From positions 116,009 through 180,008 of the forward strand of contig NZ_QOVA01000006.1 in assembly GCF_003332275.1 (NCBI RefSeq): a stretch of DNA of 64,000 nucleotides, in the 5' to 3' direction. The notes below the pieces were generated by a model. It did not search any database. It saw nothing but the letters and a program-made list of their open reading frames with translations, and was not told the origin of the DNA. Shown piece after piece: positions 1-11,800 of this stretch. The stretch comes from Edaphovirga cremea. Its GTDB lineage: Bacteria; Pseudomonadota; Gammaproteobacteria; Enterobacterales; Enterobacteriaceae. A program made the translations under genes and the position numbers. The stretch's first letter is position 1; every line of letters starts with the position of its first letter.

Positions 1-2061
1 TATGGTGAATCGCACTTATCTCTCCTAGGTAATTCATTGCAATTTGTCCTTAGGAGCGGAAGTATGGACTTCGCAACTTTGTCGGCTAATACCTGGTACC
101 ATCTATTATATTCATTCCATGTAGAGTCTATTTATTATTGTTGCTATGTTGGTTGTGCCGATAGTACAGGAGAAATAATCGCAAGCCTGTATACTGATGG
201 CATGTCGGGTCAGGTTGGGGATACTTTATCTTTTAATTGTTCTTACGATGGCTCTGAGCCAACAGCAGGTTATATCGTCTCTTATGATGATATAACCCTA
301 TGGAACTATGGATTCTCGCAAGAAGAAGGGGATGCCCTACTTGCTAATATTCAGCCTGCATGTGGAAAAAGTGACATGCTGCATTATTATCCTTTGGATA
401 AAATGTATAATGATGTCAGCAGCATACGATTAAAAACCCTCGGCGTATTCCAACACTTCCAGCAAAAATACAATATCAATGCCTATGAATTCTCTGCGGC
501 AATCAATGAAATCACCCCTTACGCCATTGCACCTAACGTGCCGTTTTTGGATCAACTATTTAATTCGCCGTCATTGTTTGAAACACCCTTTACCATTACC
601 AATACAGACTTCACTTATACGTTGACGACAGCGACGGAAGTCGATGCCCGTATCGTCAAACAAATTTGTGCAGGGCTAGATATCAGCGAAGCGCAGTTCC
701 TGTTACTGGCTAATCTTATCTACAGCAAACAGCCCGGCACCAACGCCAATCAACTATCCTGTTCACTGGCGGTTATTTCAACATTCTACCGTCTGGTGAT
801 GCTGCCACGCTGGCTGGGGCTGTCGTTTTCAGAAGGTTTATCGCTGTTTTCGATCATTGGTAATGGCTCGGCATTAAGTTCGCTGGTGGCTGTGCCTGTG
901 ATTTCTGCACTGGATGATTCAGGATTAGCTGCACCAGGGGATATTCTGTCAATTCTGATGGCCGCCAGCGATGCCGCTGACTGGCTGAGGCAGCACGGTT
1001 TATCCGCCAGCAAGATCTACGGTTTGCTGTAAAATGGCAATAAAGTCAGCATTGCCACCAACGCTGAAGTTAACTTTATTAATGATATCAACCAGCAAAT
1101 TCCGGCGTCGTTATTAACCGAAGCGATGTTTGAAAACTGCGGCGTGCCTAACTTTGCGAAGGACGGCACGCCAATTATATGGATAGATACGCTTAAAAGT
1201 CTGGTTGACTCATATGGATTAGTCATTGACACGGCAGTCACGCTGGCGGATATCACCAAGGCGGTAACGATTGCCATCACAGGCATCACCTTTGCTGATC
1301 TCTGGACTCAACCCGAAATCGCCGACATCCTTGCCAATCTGATCTACCAGTCCCAGGTCTCACAGTCAGGTATTGCCACCAGCGCGCTGGCCAAAGCCCT
1401 GGGTGTCAATCATTCACTGACCGTATTCCTGCTGCCCTGGGCAGGTTACAGCACTTACGATCTGCTCAACCAGAGCTGGGCACTGAGCCCAACAATCCAG
1501 GGTACGGCCCTCACCACCGAAACTATTCCGGCAAATTACCTGCAACTGCTCTACCAGGTGGCGCGGCGTGCAATCATCACCAACGAGTTTACGCTTTCAC
1601 CAGCGATGCTAAGCCTGTATCTCGCTAACCCGACCTGGTTTGGCGTGCCGGATACCAGCATTAGCTTGCAGATGTTTTACGAGTTCAGTCGTTATAGCGA
1701 CTGGCTGAAACTGGCGCCGAAAGAAGATGCTGTTCTGGCTTACCTGAGTTGGGTGAACTCAACCACGGCAACAGTAACGGCAACCACCGCGGCAGAAGCA
1801 CTGGCTGCGCTACTCGATTGGGACTCAAACGAAGTAACACTGGCTGCCGCCCATGCTGTTTCTACCGGTATTGCCATTACGTTGGCCCACGTCGACATCA
1901 TCATGCGGCTGCAAACCCTGTCAGAAAAAACCGGGCTTTCAGTCACCCCGTTGATCAACACCGGTACGCTGACACCAACGAACAGTACGGCAGAGACAAC
2001 CTCGACGTATGACGCCTGGCAACAGGTCGGGGAATCATTTGTTGCTACGCAGGGTGGGTAA
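1..2061 (+). pseudogene. TcaA-like Tc toxin A-subunit fragment, broken by an in-frame stop (5' end outside window)
   Basis: Reading frame 1 is open from the first base to a TAA at 1030-1032, then continues in the same frame to 2061. At the equivalent place the paralogue at 2215-5742 has CAG (4702-4704), so this is a nonsense change, not a frameshift. The product would be the C-terminal two thirds of a TcaA-type protein: part of a jelly-roll insertion (about 1-400), then the helical shell region with WYHLLYSFH, GKSDMLHYYPLDK and MLPRWLGLSFS, each closely matched in the next two genes. In Tc complexes, TcaA with TcaB forms the pore-forming TcA pentamer that injects the TcB-TcC toxin cocoon. A restart at the ATG at 1126 could give a 311-residue fragment, but it would lack the N-terminus. 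It is probably non-functional as it stands. Confidence 0.8.
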
Positions 2062-2077
2062 ATAATGATACCGATCC

Positions 2078-2096
2078 TGGCGAGTGATAATCGCCA
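2078..2096 (+). other. Intercistronic stem-loop after first TcaA-like gene
   Basis: TGGCGA (2078-2083) pairs with TCGCCA (2091-2096) across a 7-base loop. No T-run follows, so it is not a standard terminator. It occupies the same place as the stronger hairpin at 5758-5778, and the two intergenic regions (2062-2214 and 5743-5893) are recognisably duplicates that end in a similar GAGGAAGTTAA ribosome binding region. Confidence 0.5.
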
Positions 2097-2214
2097 ACAA
2101 TAAATACGCGTAAATAACCGTAAATAAAACGATTGAGATAACGAGTTTTCCATCTATTGATGCGATGGGAACTCTTTACCCTCTCAGACGCTCAACGCCT
2201 TGAGGAAGTTAAAG

Positions 2215-5200
2215 ATGACTCAGCAAAACACCGTCAGCCCTTTTATTAGTCGGATTGAAGATGTCTATCAATTAAATACCGACCTTAGCAATTCAGGCTA
2301 TCAATCTGTATTTGATGTAATCCATGTACCACGCAAGCAATTTATCAAGAAGCATAAAAGAGAATTTGGGAAATATAGCGAATCGGTTTATGACCTGGCC
2401 AATGGCTTTGCGACGCAAATCCGCCGAAAATTCCGTAAAAGCGAATTAAGCACCGCCGTGCCATTTAACGGCGCAAGTAATGCTCGCTTGCAAGGCTTAC
2501 AGAAAAACGGTCCGACCTGGTTGGGGCTATTTGACGACAATTGGGCGTCATATTGCCTGAGCAGTTCACCCGAGGCCAACGACTCACCGGTCTCCTATCT
2601 CAGTTGGCTGTATAAACAGGCGTTGGATTATGAAACTGATATGGATACAGCCCCCATTATCAAGCTCGCCACCCGTCGCCCGGACCTCGCCACGCTTTGG
2701 TTGGACGACGATGCCATCAATCAGGTGATCCCTTCACTGCAACTGGTGAATGAGATACTGGAAGACGTGATTCAGACAGATATCGCTTCCGATTCAACGG
2801 TTGATGAAACGCTGGCCATTACCCGCTACCCCAATCTGCTGCCCTACCATTATCCGCATGAGCAAACCACCCTGGCGCTGGATAATTGCGACGAGTCACT
2901 GCTGGGTGTTATTTCCCAGGTTGATACCGCATGGCCGTATTTTATTCACCCCTTATTGGCGCTGGGTAACAGTGAAAATGCTCTGGAAGTGGGGAGTAAT
3001 CTGGCTCCTGAGCAGCAGATTATTCTGACTGAAGTAGATAACGCCAAGTCCTCAGATTTGACCGATTTTTATAAAGACAACTTTGGTATTACCGCAACAG
3101 ACTATAACGCACTGGCTGAATTGGCTGTATTTGTCCCAGCAACAGGTTTACCGGTACCCCAGGTAGAACAACTGCTCAGTGCCAACGCGGGCGGCAGTCT
3201 GGCGATTCAATCGCAGAACTATTTGCCACCAGCAACGCCATCAGAAATACCAATAACCGTTGATCCCAGTGTTTATGGAGCAGTGTTTGTGAATGAAGCT
3301 TCAATACCTTCAATAGGCATTGACACAACAACGCCAAAAACGCTGACTCATCTCTCCGATTCCCGTCTGGATCGAATCAACAGAATAACGCGCCTACAGC
3401 GCTGGCTGGAACTGCCTTATGATCAGGTGGATAAATTACTGACCTATCCAATTGCGAAAGATTATACTCCGGATTCCTGTCCAACGGCAAATCCATTCGT
3501 ACTTAAAAATAACCCAACAGTTTCAACTGATAGTATGTTTGGTCGTGCAATTACTTTTAATAGCACAGCCGCACAATGGGCATATATTAATAACGACATT
3601 TCAAAATCAACCACACCTGAGTGGTCTGTCAGTATGTGGATAAATATTCAATCGACTGACTCCCCCGAAAATATGTTGACATTAGTATCTTATGGTGGGT
3701 CTCAGTTATATCTTCAATATAATAAATTAAATCTTATCGCGGGTAACGTATCTTTGGGATTAGGAGGTTTGTCGAATGATACCTGGTATCATCTGGTATT
3801 TACATTTCATCAGGAAAATTCTTTTTATTATTGCTATGCTGGTTGTGCCGATAGGAATGGAGGAAGAATCAGCAGCGAGTATACTATTGTGGAACCAAAT
3901 CAAGTTGGGAATACTTTATCTTTTAATTGTTCTTACGGTGGATCTGAGCCACCAGTAGGTTATAGCATCTCTTATGACGACATAACCCTATGGAACTATG
4001 GACTAAATGAAGGAGAGGGGAACGCTCTGCTTGCTAATACTCAGCCTGCGTGTGGAAAAAGTGATATGCTGCATTATTATCCCATGGATACAATTTATAA
4101 TGAAGTCGACAGCATACCATTAAAAACCCTCGGCATATTCCAATACTTCCAGCAAAAATACAATATCTATGCCTATGAATTTTCTGCGTTGATTAATGAA
4201 ATCACCCCTTACGCCATTGCACCTAACGTGCCTTTTTTGGATCAGGTATTTAATTCGCCGTCATTGTTTGAAACGCCATTTACCATTACCAACAGCGATT
4301 TCACATATACAGACGTAACGGAAGTCAATACGCGTATCGTCAAACAAATTTGTGCGGGATTACAAATCAGCGAAGCACAATTCCTGCTGTTGGCAAAATT
4401 AATCGATACTGACAAAACCGGTAAATTGACTTGCTCTTTGGATATTGTCTCACGCTTCTACCGTCTGGTGATGCTGCCACGCTGGCTGGGGCTGTCATTT
4501 ACTGATGGTTTGTCGCTGCTGTCAATTATTGGAGATGGACGAGCATTAAAAACGCTGGCCGCTGCACCGGTCATTTCTGCACTGGATGATTCAGGATTAC
4601 CCGCACCAGGCGATATTCTGTCAATTCTGATGGCCGCCAGTGATGCCGCTGACTGGCTGAGGCAGCACAGTTTATCGGCCAGTAAAACCTATGCCTTGTT
4701 GCAGGACGGCAGTAAAGTCAATATTGCGACTAACGCTGAAGTTAACTTTATTAATGATATCAACCAGCAAATTCCGGCGTCGTTATTAACCGAAGCGATG
4801 TTTGAAAACTGTGGTGTGCCAAACTTTGCGAAGGATGGCACGCCAATTATATGGACAGATACGCTTAAAAGTCTGGTTGATTCATATGGATTAGTCATTG
4901 ACACGGCAGTCACACTGGCGGATATCACCAAGGCGGTAACGACTGCCATCACAGGCATCATCTTTGCTGATCTCTGGACTCAACCCGAAATCGCCGACAT
5001 CCTCGCCAATCTTATCTACCAGACCCAGGTCTCACAATCGGGTATTGCCACCAGCGCGCTGGCCAAAGCCCTGGGTGTTGATCATTCATTGCCCGCATTC
5101 CTGCTGCCTTGGGCAGGTTCCAGCACTTACGATCTGCTCAACCAGAGTTGGGCACTGAGCCCCACAATCCTGGGTACGGCCATCACCACCGAAACTATTC

Positions 5201-5742
5201 CGGCAAACTACCTGCAACTGCTCTATCAGGTCGCCCGGCGCTCGGCTATCGTCAAAGAGTTTGCATTGACACCGGCCATGCTAAGCCTGTATCTCGCTAA
5301 CCCGACCTGGTTTGGCGTGCCGGATACCAGCATCAGTTTACCGATGTTTTACGCGTTCAGCCGCTATTGCGACTGGTTGAAACTGACGCCGAAAGAAGAT
5401 GCGGTACTGGCTTACCTGAGTTGGGTGAACTCAGCCACGGCAACGACCAAAGCCACCGTGGCAAGTGCGGCGACTGCACTGGCCGCCCTGCTCGATTGGG
5501 ACGCAAGCGAAGTCACGCTGGCCACCGCGCATGCCAACCCAACGACACAAATCGCCGTCACGCTGGCGCACGTTGATACCGTGATGCGACTGCAAAAGCT
5601 GTCTGACAAAACCGGGGTTTCGGCTGCGTCATTGATCGATGCCGGGGCGCTGACACCGGCGACCGAACCGGCTTCGACCGCATCAGCTTACGCGGACTGG
5701 CAGCCAGTCGGGGAATCGTTTATCGCCGCACAAGCAGGCTGA
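2215..5742 (+). CDS. Tc toxin TcaA-like A subunit (intact)
   Basis: The protein has 1175 residues from the ATG at 2215, preceded by GAGGAAGTTAAAG; an in-frame TTG at 2200 lies upstream but has no better signal. It corresponds to the N-terminal half of a TcA protein (TcaA in split Tc systems). The N-terminus (SPFISRIEDVYQLN) and the first 350 residues resemble the VRP1/SpvA-type region of Tc A subunits. A jelly-roll (concanavalin/LamG-like) segment lies at about residues 418-620, followed by the alpha-helical shell with MLPRWLGLSFTDG. It stops at QPVGESFIAAQAG, which is where the fused paralogue at 5894 continues into TcaB sequence. It is predicted to pair with one of the TcaB-like proteins encoded at 13965 or 17671. 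It shares long near-identical stretches with both neighbouring paralogues. Confidence 0.85.
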   Translation: MTQQNTVSPFISRIEDVYQLNTDLSNSGYQSVFDVIHVPRKQFIKKHKREFGKYSESVYDLANGFATQIRRKFRKSELSTAVPFNGASNARLQGLQKNGPTWLGLFDDNWASYCLSSSPEANDSPVSYLSWLYKQALDYETDMDTAPIIKLATRRPDLATLWLDDDAINQVIPSLQLVNEILEDVIQTDIASDSTVDETLAITRYPNLLPYHYPHEQTTLALDNCDESLLGVISQVDTAWPYFIHPLLALGNSENALEVGSNLAPEQQIILTEVDNAKSSDLTDFYKDNFGITATDYNALAELAVFVPATGLPVPQVEQLLSANAGGSLAIQSQNYLPPATPSEIPITVDPSVYGAVFVNEASIPSIGIDTTTPKTLTHLSDSRLDRINRITRLQRWLELPYDQVDKLLTYPIAKDYTPDSCPTANPFVLKNNPTVSTDSMFGRAITFNSTAAQWAYINNDISKSTTPEWSVSMWINIQSTDSPENMLTLVSYGGSQLYLQYNKLNLIAGNVSLGLGGLSNDTWYHLVFTFHQENSFYYCYAGCADRNGGRISSEYTIVEPNQVGNTLSFNCSYGGSEPPVGYSISYDDITLWNYGLNEGEGNALLANTQPACGKSDMLHYYPMDTIYNEVDSIPLKTLGIFQYFQQKYNIYAYEFSALINEITPYAIAPNVPFLDQVFNSPSLFETPFTITNSDFTYTDVTEVNTRIVKQICAGLQISEAQFLLLAKLIDTDKTGKLTCSLDIVSRFYRLVMLPRWLGLSFTDGLSLLSIIGDGRALKTLAAAPVISALDDSGLPAPGDILSILMAASDAADWLRQHSLSASKTYALLQDGSKVNIATNAEVNFINDINQQIPASLLTEAMFENCGVPNFAKDGTPIIWTDTLKSLVDSYGLVIDTAVTLADITKAVTTAITGIIFADLWTQPEIADILANLIYQTQVSQSGIATSALAKALGVDHSLPAFLLPWAGSSTYDLLNQSWALSPTILGTAITTETIPANYLQLLYQVARRSAIVKEFALTPAMLSLYLANPTWFGVPDTSISLPMFYAFSRYCDWLKLTPKEDAVLAYLSWVNSATATTKATVASAATALAALLDWDASEVTLATAHANPTTQIAVTLAHVDTVMRLQKLSDKTGVSAASLIDAGALTPATEPASTASAYADWQPVGESFIAAQAG

Positions 5743-5757
5743 TGAAATACACGCAAG

Positions 5758-5778
5758 CTGGCGAATGAGATTCGCCAG
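5758..5778 (+). other. Intercistronic stem-loop before fused TcA gene
   Basis: CTGGCGAAT (5758-5766) and ATTCGCCAG (5770-5778) form a perfect 9-bp stem with a 3-base loop. There is no T-run. It lies 15 bases after the stop codon of the TcaA-like gene and about 115 bases before the next start. Confidence 0.6.
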
Positions 5779-5893
5779 CAATAAATTGCCATAAAGAACA
5801 GCAAGAATACCGATCGAGATAATGAATTCCCGCCTTTTTGCACGTCAGGGATTTTATTAGATCGCAGACGTTCTACGCCCAGAGGAAGTTAAC

Positions 5894-8800
5894 ATGACTC
5901 AGCAAAATTTTGTCAGCCCCTTTATTACCCGGATTGAAGATGTCTATCAATTAAATAACGCGCTTCGTGAAGCCGGTTATCAATCCGTATTTGATGTTAT
6001 CCGTGTACCGCGTAAACAATTTATTTCACAACATGCTGGGCAGTTCGGCGATAATACCGAGGCGGTGTATAAACTCGCCACCGGGTTCGCCACTCAAATC
6101 AGCCGCTTGTACCGTGAAAACGAATTGTCAAACAACGGCCAGCCCGTCAGTAATATCTCTACGGGGCTACAAGGGTTACAACAAAATGGCCCGACCTGGT
6201 TGGGATTGTTCAATGACGATTGGGCCTCATATTGCCTGAGCAGTTCACCTGAAGCCAATGACTCACCGGTCTCCTATCTCAGTTGGCTGTATAACCAGGC
6301 AATGACTTATGAAGGTGCAATGGGCACAGCATCCATTATCAAGCTGGCTACCCGTCGCCCGGATCTTTCCACCCTGCAACTGGATGATGATGCCATCAAT
6401 CAGGTTATTCCGTCATTGCAATTGGTGAATGAGATTCTGGAAGACGTCATTGAGAATTCAATCAGTGGCGCAGACGTCCGTCAAAAACTGGCTGCTACCC
6501 GTTACTCTACTCTGCTGCCCTACAATTATTCGCACGATCAAACCAGGCTGGCGCTGGAAAACGGCAACGAATCGTTGCTGGATGTTATTTCCCAGGTAGA
6601 TATCGCATGGCCCTATTTTATCCCATCTGCATTAGTTGCGGGTAACAGTGAAGATGCCAAAGAACTGGGAAGCGACTTGTCGGGTGAGCAGATGGTTATT
6701 TTGACCGAAGCGGATAATTCAACAGCCACAGATTTGACCGATTTTTATAAAGAGAACTTCGGTATTACCACGACGGATTATAGTGACCTGACTAAAATAG
6801 ATATATTTACCAAAGCCACGGGTTTACCGGTACCGCAAGTTGAACAACTGTTGAGTGCCTCGGCGGGCGGCAGTCTGGCGATTCAATCGCAGAATTACTT
6901 GCCTACAGCGACTCCACCAGCCACGCCTATTGCCGTTGATCCCTCGGTATACGGTTCGGTGTTTGTAAATGATGGCGTAATGCCAGCAATAAGCATCACT
7001 GCTCCTCAGGCAATAGAGCAAGACGGTGGTAGTAATCCTGTAAAAAACCCATTTCAATATAGTCCGCTGTTATTTCCTCACCCAGTATCAACCACTAATC
7101 CCCCGGCAATTAAAGAGGGTCTATTCGGGCAAAGTCTTGCTCTTTATAATGTCGCCAATAGCTATGCTTATCTAGATCCAAATAGTGATGCGGTTGCTAC
7201 AATGAATGGTGACAACAATGATTTCACTTTGGGGTTTTGGGTGAAATTTTCAGCGTTACCCGCTGATAATGATAATAAAATCCCCTTGTTTGCCAATTCT
7301 GATATTGCCGGTAGTGTCGGTACATTCTGTTGCGCATTGAAGGCCAATGGCAGTTTTTATTTGTCATGCCAAGATTCCGATGGAAAATGGAAAAATCTTA
7401 CTACCTCCGATACATATTCGGTTAATACCTGGTATTACATTGCGTTATCCTGGACGAAGGAGACAAGACTTGCCACCCTCTATATGGGTAACAAAACAAT
7501 CGGACTGTGGTATGTTGATCTTGATTTCACAACAGATAGTTCAGGTAATCCAGCCACTGGTTCTATGGCAACGGCAACAGATAAAGGATATACATGGGTA
7601 TTCAATGACTCGGGTAATTGTGCATATTATGGAACCTCGCACCCGGTACCAACCATTCTCGTAGAAATGCAATATGATGATATTATCATTGCTTCGCGTC
7701 GCCTAACTTATTCTCAGATAGAAGCTATAGCTTATGCTGATGCTCCGGCAGTTGGCAGTAATTATGAGCACTATTATCCTCTTGATCAAGAAAACGTTTC
7801 GCTGGCTAATCTTTCCGACGTCCGCATGGATCGCATCAACCGTATGGTGCGTCTACAGCGCTGGCTGGAACTGCCTTATGATCAGGTGGATTTGTTGGCA
7901 TTGTCGGCTATCCAGGCAGAAGGCACCACCGTTAATTCAACATTATCTTTGAATGACAATACATTACGTACACTCGGCGTATTCCGTCACTTCCAGGAAA
8001 AATACACGATCAATGCCTATCAGTTTGCCGCATTGATTAATCAAATCACCCCGTATGCCATTACGCCTAACGTACCGTTCTTCGATCAGCTATTTAATTC
8101 GCCGTCATTGTTTGAAACGCCGTTTACCATTACCAACAGCGACTTCGCTTATACCGATTTAACGGATACCAATGGGCGTATCGTCAAACAAATTTGTGCC
8201 GGGTTACAAATCAGCGAAGCACAATTCCTGGTGCTGGCAAAATTAATTGATACGAACAAAACTGGTAAATTGACTTGCTCTTTGGATATTGTCTCACGCT
8301 TCTACCGTCTGGTGATGCTGCCACGCTGGCTGGGGCTGTCGTTTACTGATGGCTTGTCGCTGCTGTCAACGATGGGTGATGGTAGCGCATTAAAAGCACT
8401 GGCCGCTGCGCCGGTTATTTCTGCACTGGATGCAAGCACCGGGCTACCGGCGGCAGGCGATATTCTGTCAATTCTGCTGGCCGCCAGTGATGCCGCTGAC
8501 TGGCTGCAACAGCACGGTTTGTCGGCCAGTAAAACCTATGCCCTGTTGCAGGACGGCAGTAAAGCCAGCATTGCCACCAACGCTGAAGTTAACTTTATTA
8601 ATGATATCAACCAGCAAATTCCGGCGTCGTTATTAACGGAAGAGATGTTTGATAATAGTGGAGTGCCGAATACTCTGATCTCAGATATAGCAGAGGATGT
8701 GCCAACAAGCAGTCTGCAATTCTCTAGTGAAGGCCCGACTATTACTGACCAGACCCCAGCCAGTAAAGGTATTCAACTGGATTCCCGCCAAGCCCAATAT

Positions 8801-11800
8801 GCGAGTTTTTCTGATGAGATGAATAACACTGCCAATGGTGCCGGTCCCTGGACTATTGGTTTTTGGTTTACTGTTAAGCAAAGCCCTTATGTGGCAAATG
8901 TGCAAGCTCCCCTGATTTCCAGTGCTGCAATTGATGCAAATGGCGTTGCAAGTGGCGCGGGTATTTCTATAACGTTAGGTAACAGTTATGTATTAACAAT
9001 TACGGTTACAGATGGCACAACGCCAATAACGACAACAGACACTCCATTGACATTCAGCGATACCGCGTTTTACTACCTGGCAATTATTTCAGATGGAGCT
9101 GGCACCCTTACTGTATATATCGGCATTCCAGGTGATAATCCTTCCGTTACATCAGTTTCATATTCGAGCGTTTCCTCTGGATGTTTGAATCTGCTCGCTG
9201 AAAATGTTTGGGCACTTGGCGAAGATGGAACATTATCATTTCACGCAAATAATCCAGCAACCAATGCTGTTCTACAATATAGCGATGTCACCGTCTGGGA
9301 TAGCGCCCTGACGGAGGAAAATATCAGCGCGATAACTACAGCAAAAAATCCTGCCACAGAAACCATAACTGCAACTTACGTTGGCAACTATGGAGACAGC
9401 ATCAGTTGGATGGGACAACTGATTAATTTGGTGGATAGCCATGGCCTGGTTACTGCCACCGCGACAACCTTTGATGACATCCAAAATGCGGTAACTACCG
9501 ATATTGCTCTTCTAGATATTGACTACAACGTGATGCCAGAAAATCAGATCGTCGCAATACTCACCAGTCTGATCTACCAAGCCAAAGTATCACAATCGGG
9601 TATTGCCACCAGTGCGCTGGCCAAAGCGCTACAGGTCGATCACTCACTGCCCGCGTTCCTGCTGCCTTGGGCGGGTTCCAGCACTTACGATCTGCTCAGT
9701 CAGAGTTGGGCTCTCAGTCCGAGCGTTTTAGGCTCAAGCATCACCAACGAAACCATTCCAGCAAATTACCTGAAACTGCTCTACCAGGTGGCGCGCCGTG
9801 GAATAATCGCCACTCAGTTCGAGCTCTCACCGGCGATGCTGAGTCTGTATCTCGCTAACCCGACCTGGTTTGGCGTGCCAGATACCAGCATTAGCTTGCA
9901 GATGTTTTACGCGTTCAGTCGTTATAGCGACTGGCTGAAACTGACGCCGAAAGAAGATGCGGTACTGGCTTACCTGAGTTGGGTTAATTCATCAACGGCA
10001 CCCACAGCGGATTCGGTTGCCAACGCGCTCGCTGCTCTTCTCCATTGGGAACCCTCTGAGGTTTCATTGGCTGCTGCTCATGCCGTCTCTGGCGGAATAG
10101 TGAAAACCGCAGGGCAAGTCGACATCATCATGCGCCTGCAAACGCTGTCTGCCAAAACCGGTATTTCAGTCGCACCGTTAATTAGCCTCGGCGGTTTGAG
10201 CACGGCATCGATATACACCGATTGGCAAAACACCGGGGAGTCGATCGTTGCCTCTCAGGCCAGTCTGGCTGCCGCGATTTCGGCACCGCTTAATCAACAT
10301 TACAGAACCGGCCTGTTGTCTTACTATCTCGGGCAGTATGTCCCTACCCAGACCAGCATGGTGGATCTGGTCACTACGCCGGAAGATGTCTATGAATATC
10401 TGCTGATCGACCCGTTGGTTACCAATGATGTCACGACTTCACGCGTGGCGCAGGCCATATCGAGTATCCAGCAATATATCAACGGCATCGCTTTCAATAT
10501 GGAGCCGGGGTATACCACCGCATCCCTGGATCTGACCTTATGGAAGGAGGGTGCCAGTCAATATGACATCTGGGCCGGTGAAATGGAGCTCGATACCTAT
10601 CCCGAGGATTATATCGACCCGACATTGCGCAGCACTAAAACCACCTTCTTCAAAGATCTGGAAACCGTGCTTAACCAGAATCAGATTAATGATGATACGG
10701 CCAGCGACGCGGTACTGACCTACCTGAATGAATTTGAACAGGTCGCCAACCTGGAGGTGATTTCCGGATATATGGCGGGTACAGATCAAAACACCAGTAT
10801 GTATTACTTTCTTGGCCGTACCCGTTCAGCGCCTTATACCTATTACTGGCGTTCGCTGGATATGAGTCAGAGTGACCCCACGACCCATGCGATTTCCGTG
10901 GGTGCCTGGTCAGAGTGGTTGGAAATAAAACTGCCGCTGAGTGATAACACATTAATCAGTACTGCGCGGCTGACGCTGTTCAATAACCGCTTATATATCG
11001 CCTGGTTTACCCGTAAAGTCACTGGCTACGATACCAGCAGAGATGTTGATATCGTATCAATTGATATCAACTTCTCCTGGTTATTACTCAACGGCACCTG
11101 GTCAACGCCGATGGTCGCACGGGATGTGACGGGTTATCTTGGTCAATACCCGGGCTTCGATGAAGTGGGGGCAATTCTCAATTCTATTGTTATGACCAAT
11201 GTTTCTGGTGGCAATGAGACAATAACTTTCACTCTTGTCTCACAAACTGCTCCTGGTAATAAATCTGAAATAACGTTTGATTGCTGGTTAAATACAACAT
11301 CAAGTCCAGGGTTGACCGTAGCAAATTATAACAGCAGTGCAGGACAACAATATATTCAGTACCAATATCTTGAAAAAGATCTGAGCACATATAACAGCAT
11401 CGCCTCTGACGTGACAGATGCCTCGCTGGGTACACCGGAATATATCAAATTTGCCGACGTCAATATCCCATCCATTCGCCTTAATACCCTGTTTGCCAAG
11501 GAGTTGATTAACAAAGCCAGTATCAGTATCGGCAGTCTGCTCAGTTGGGGCACCCAGCAAACGCTGGAGCCCGCCCTGACAACTGGCGGTACACCGGTTG
11601 CCATGGACTTCAACGGCGCCAACGGCCTCTATTTCTGGGAGCTGTTTTTCCATATGCCGTATCTGGTCGCCTGGCGCCTCAACCAGGAACAGCAGTACGA
11701 CGCGGCGCAGAAGTGGTTTGACTATATCTTTGACCCGGCCGCCATCAACCGCGGCACAGACTCAACGGGCACCGTCATTCCGAACTACTGGAGCGTACGC

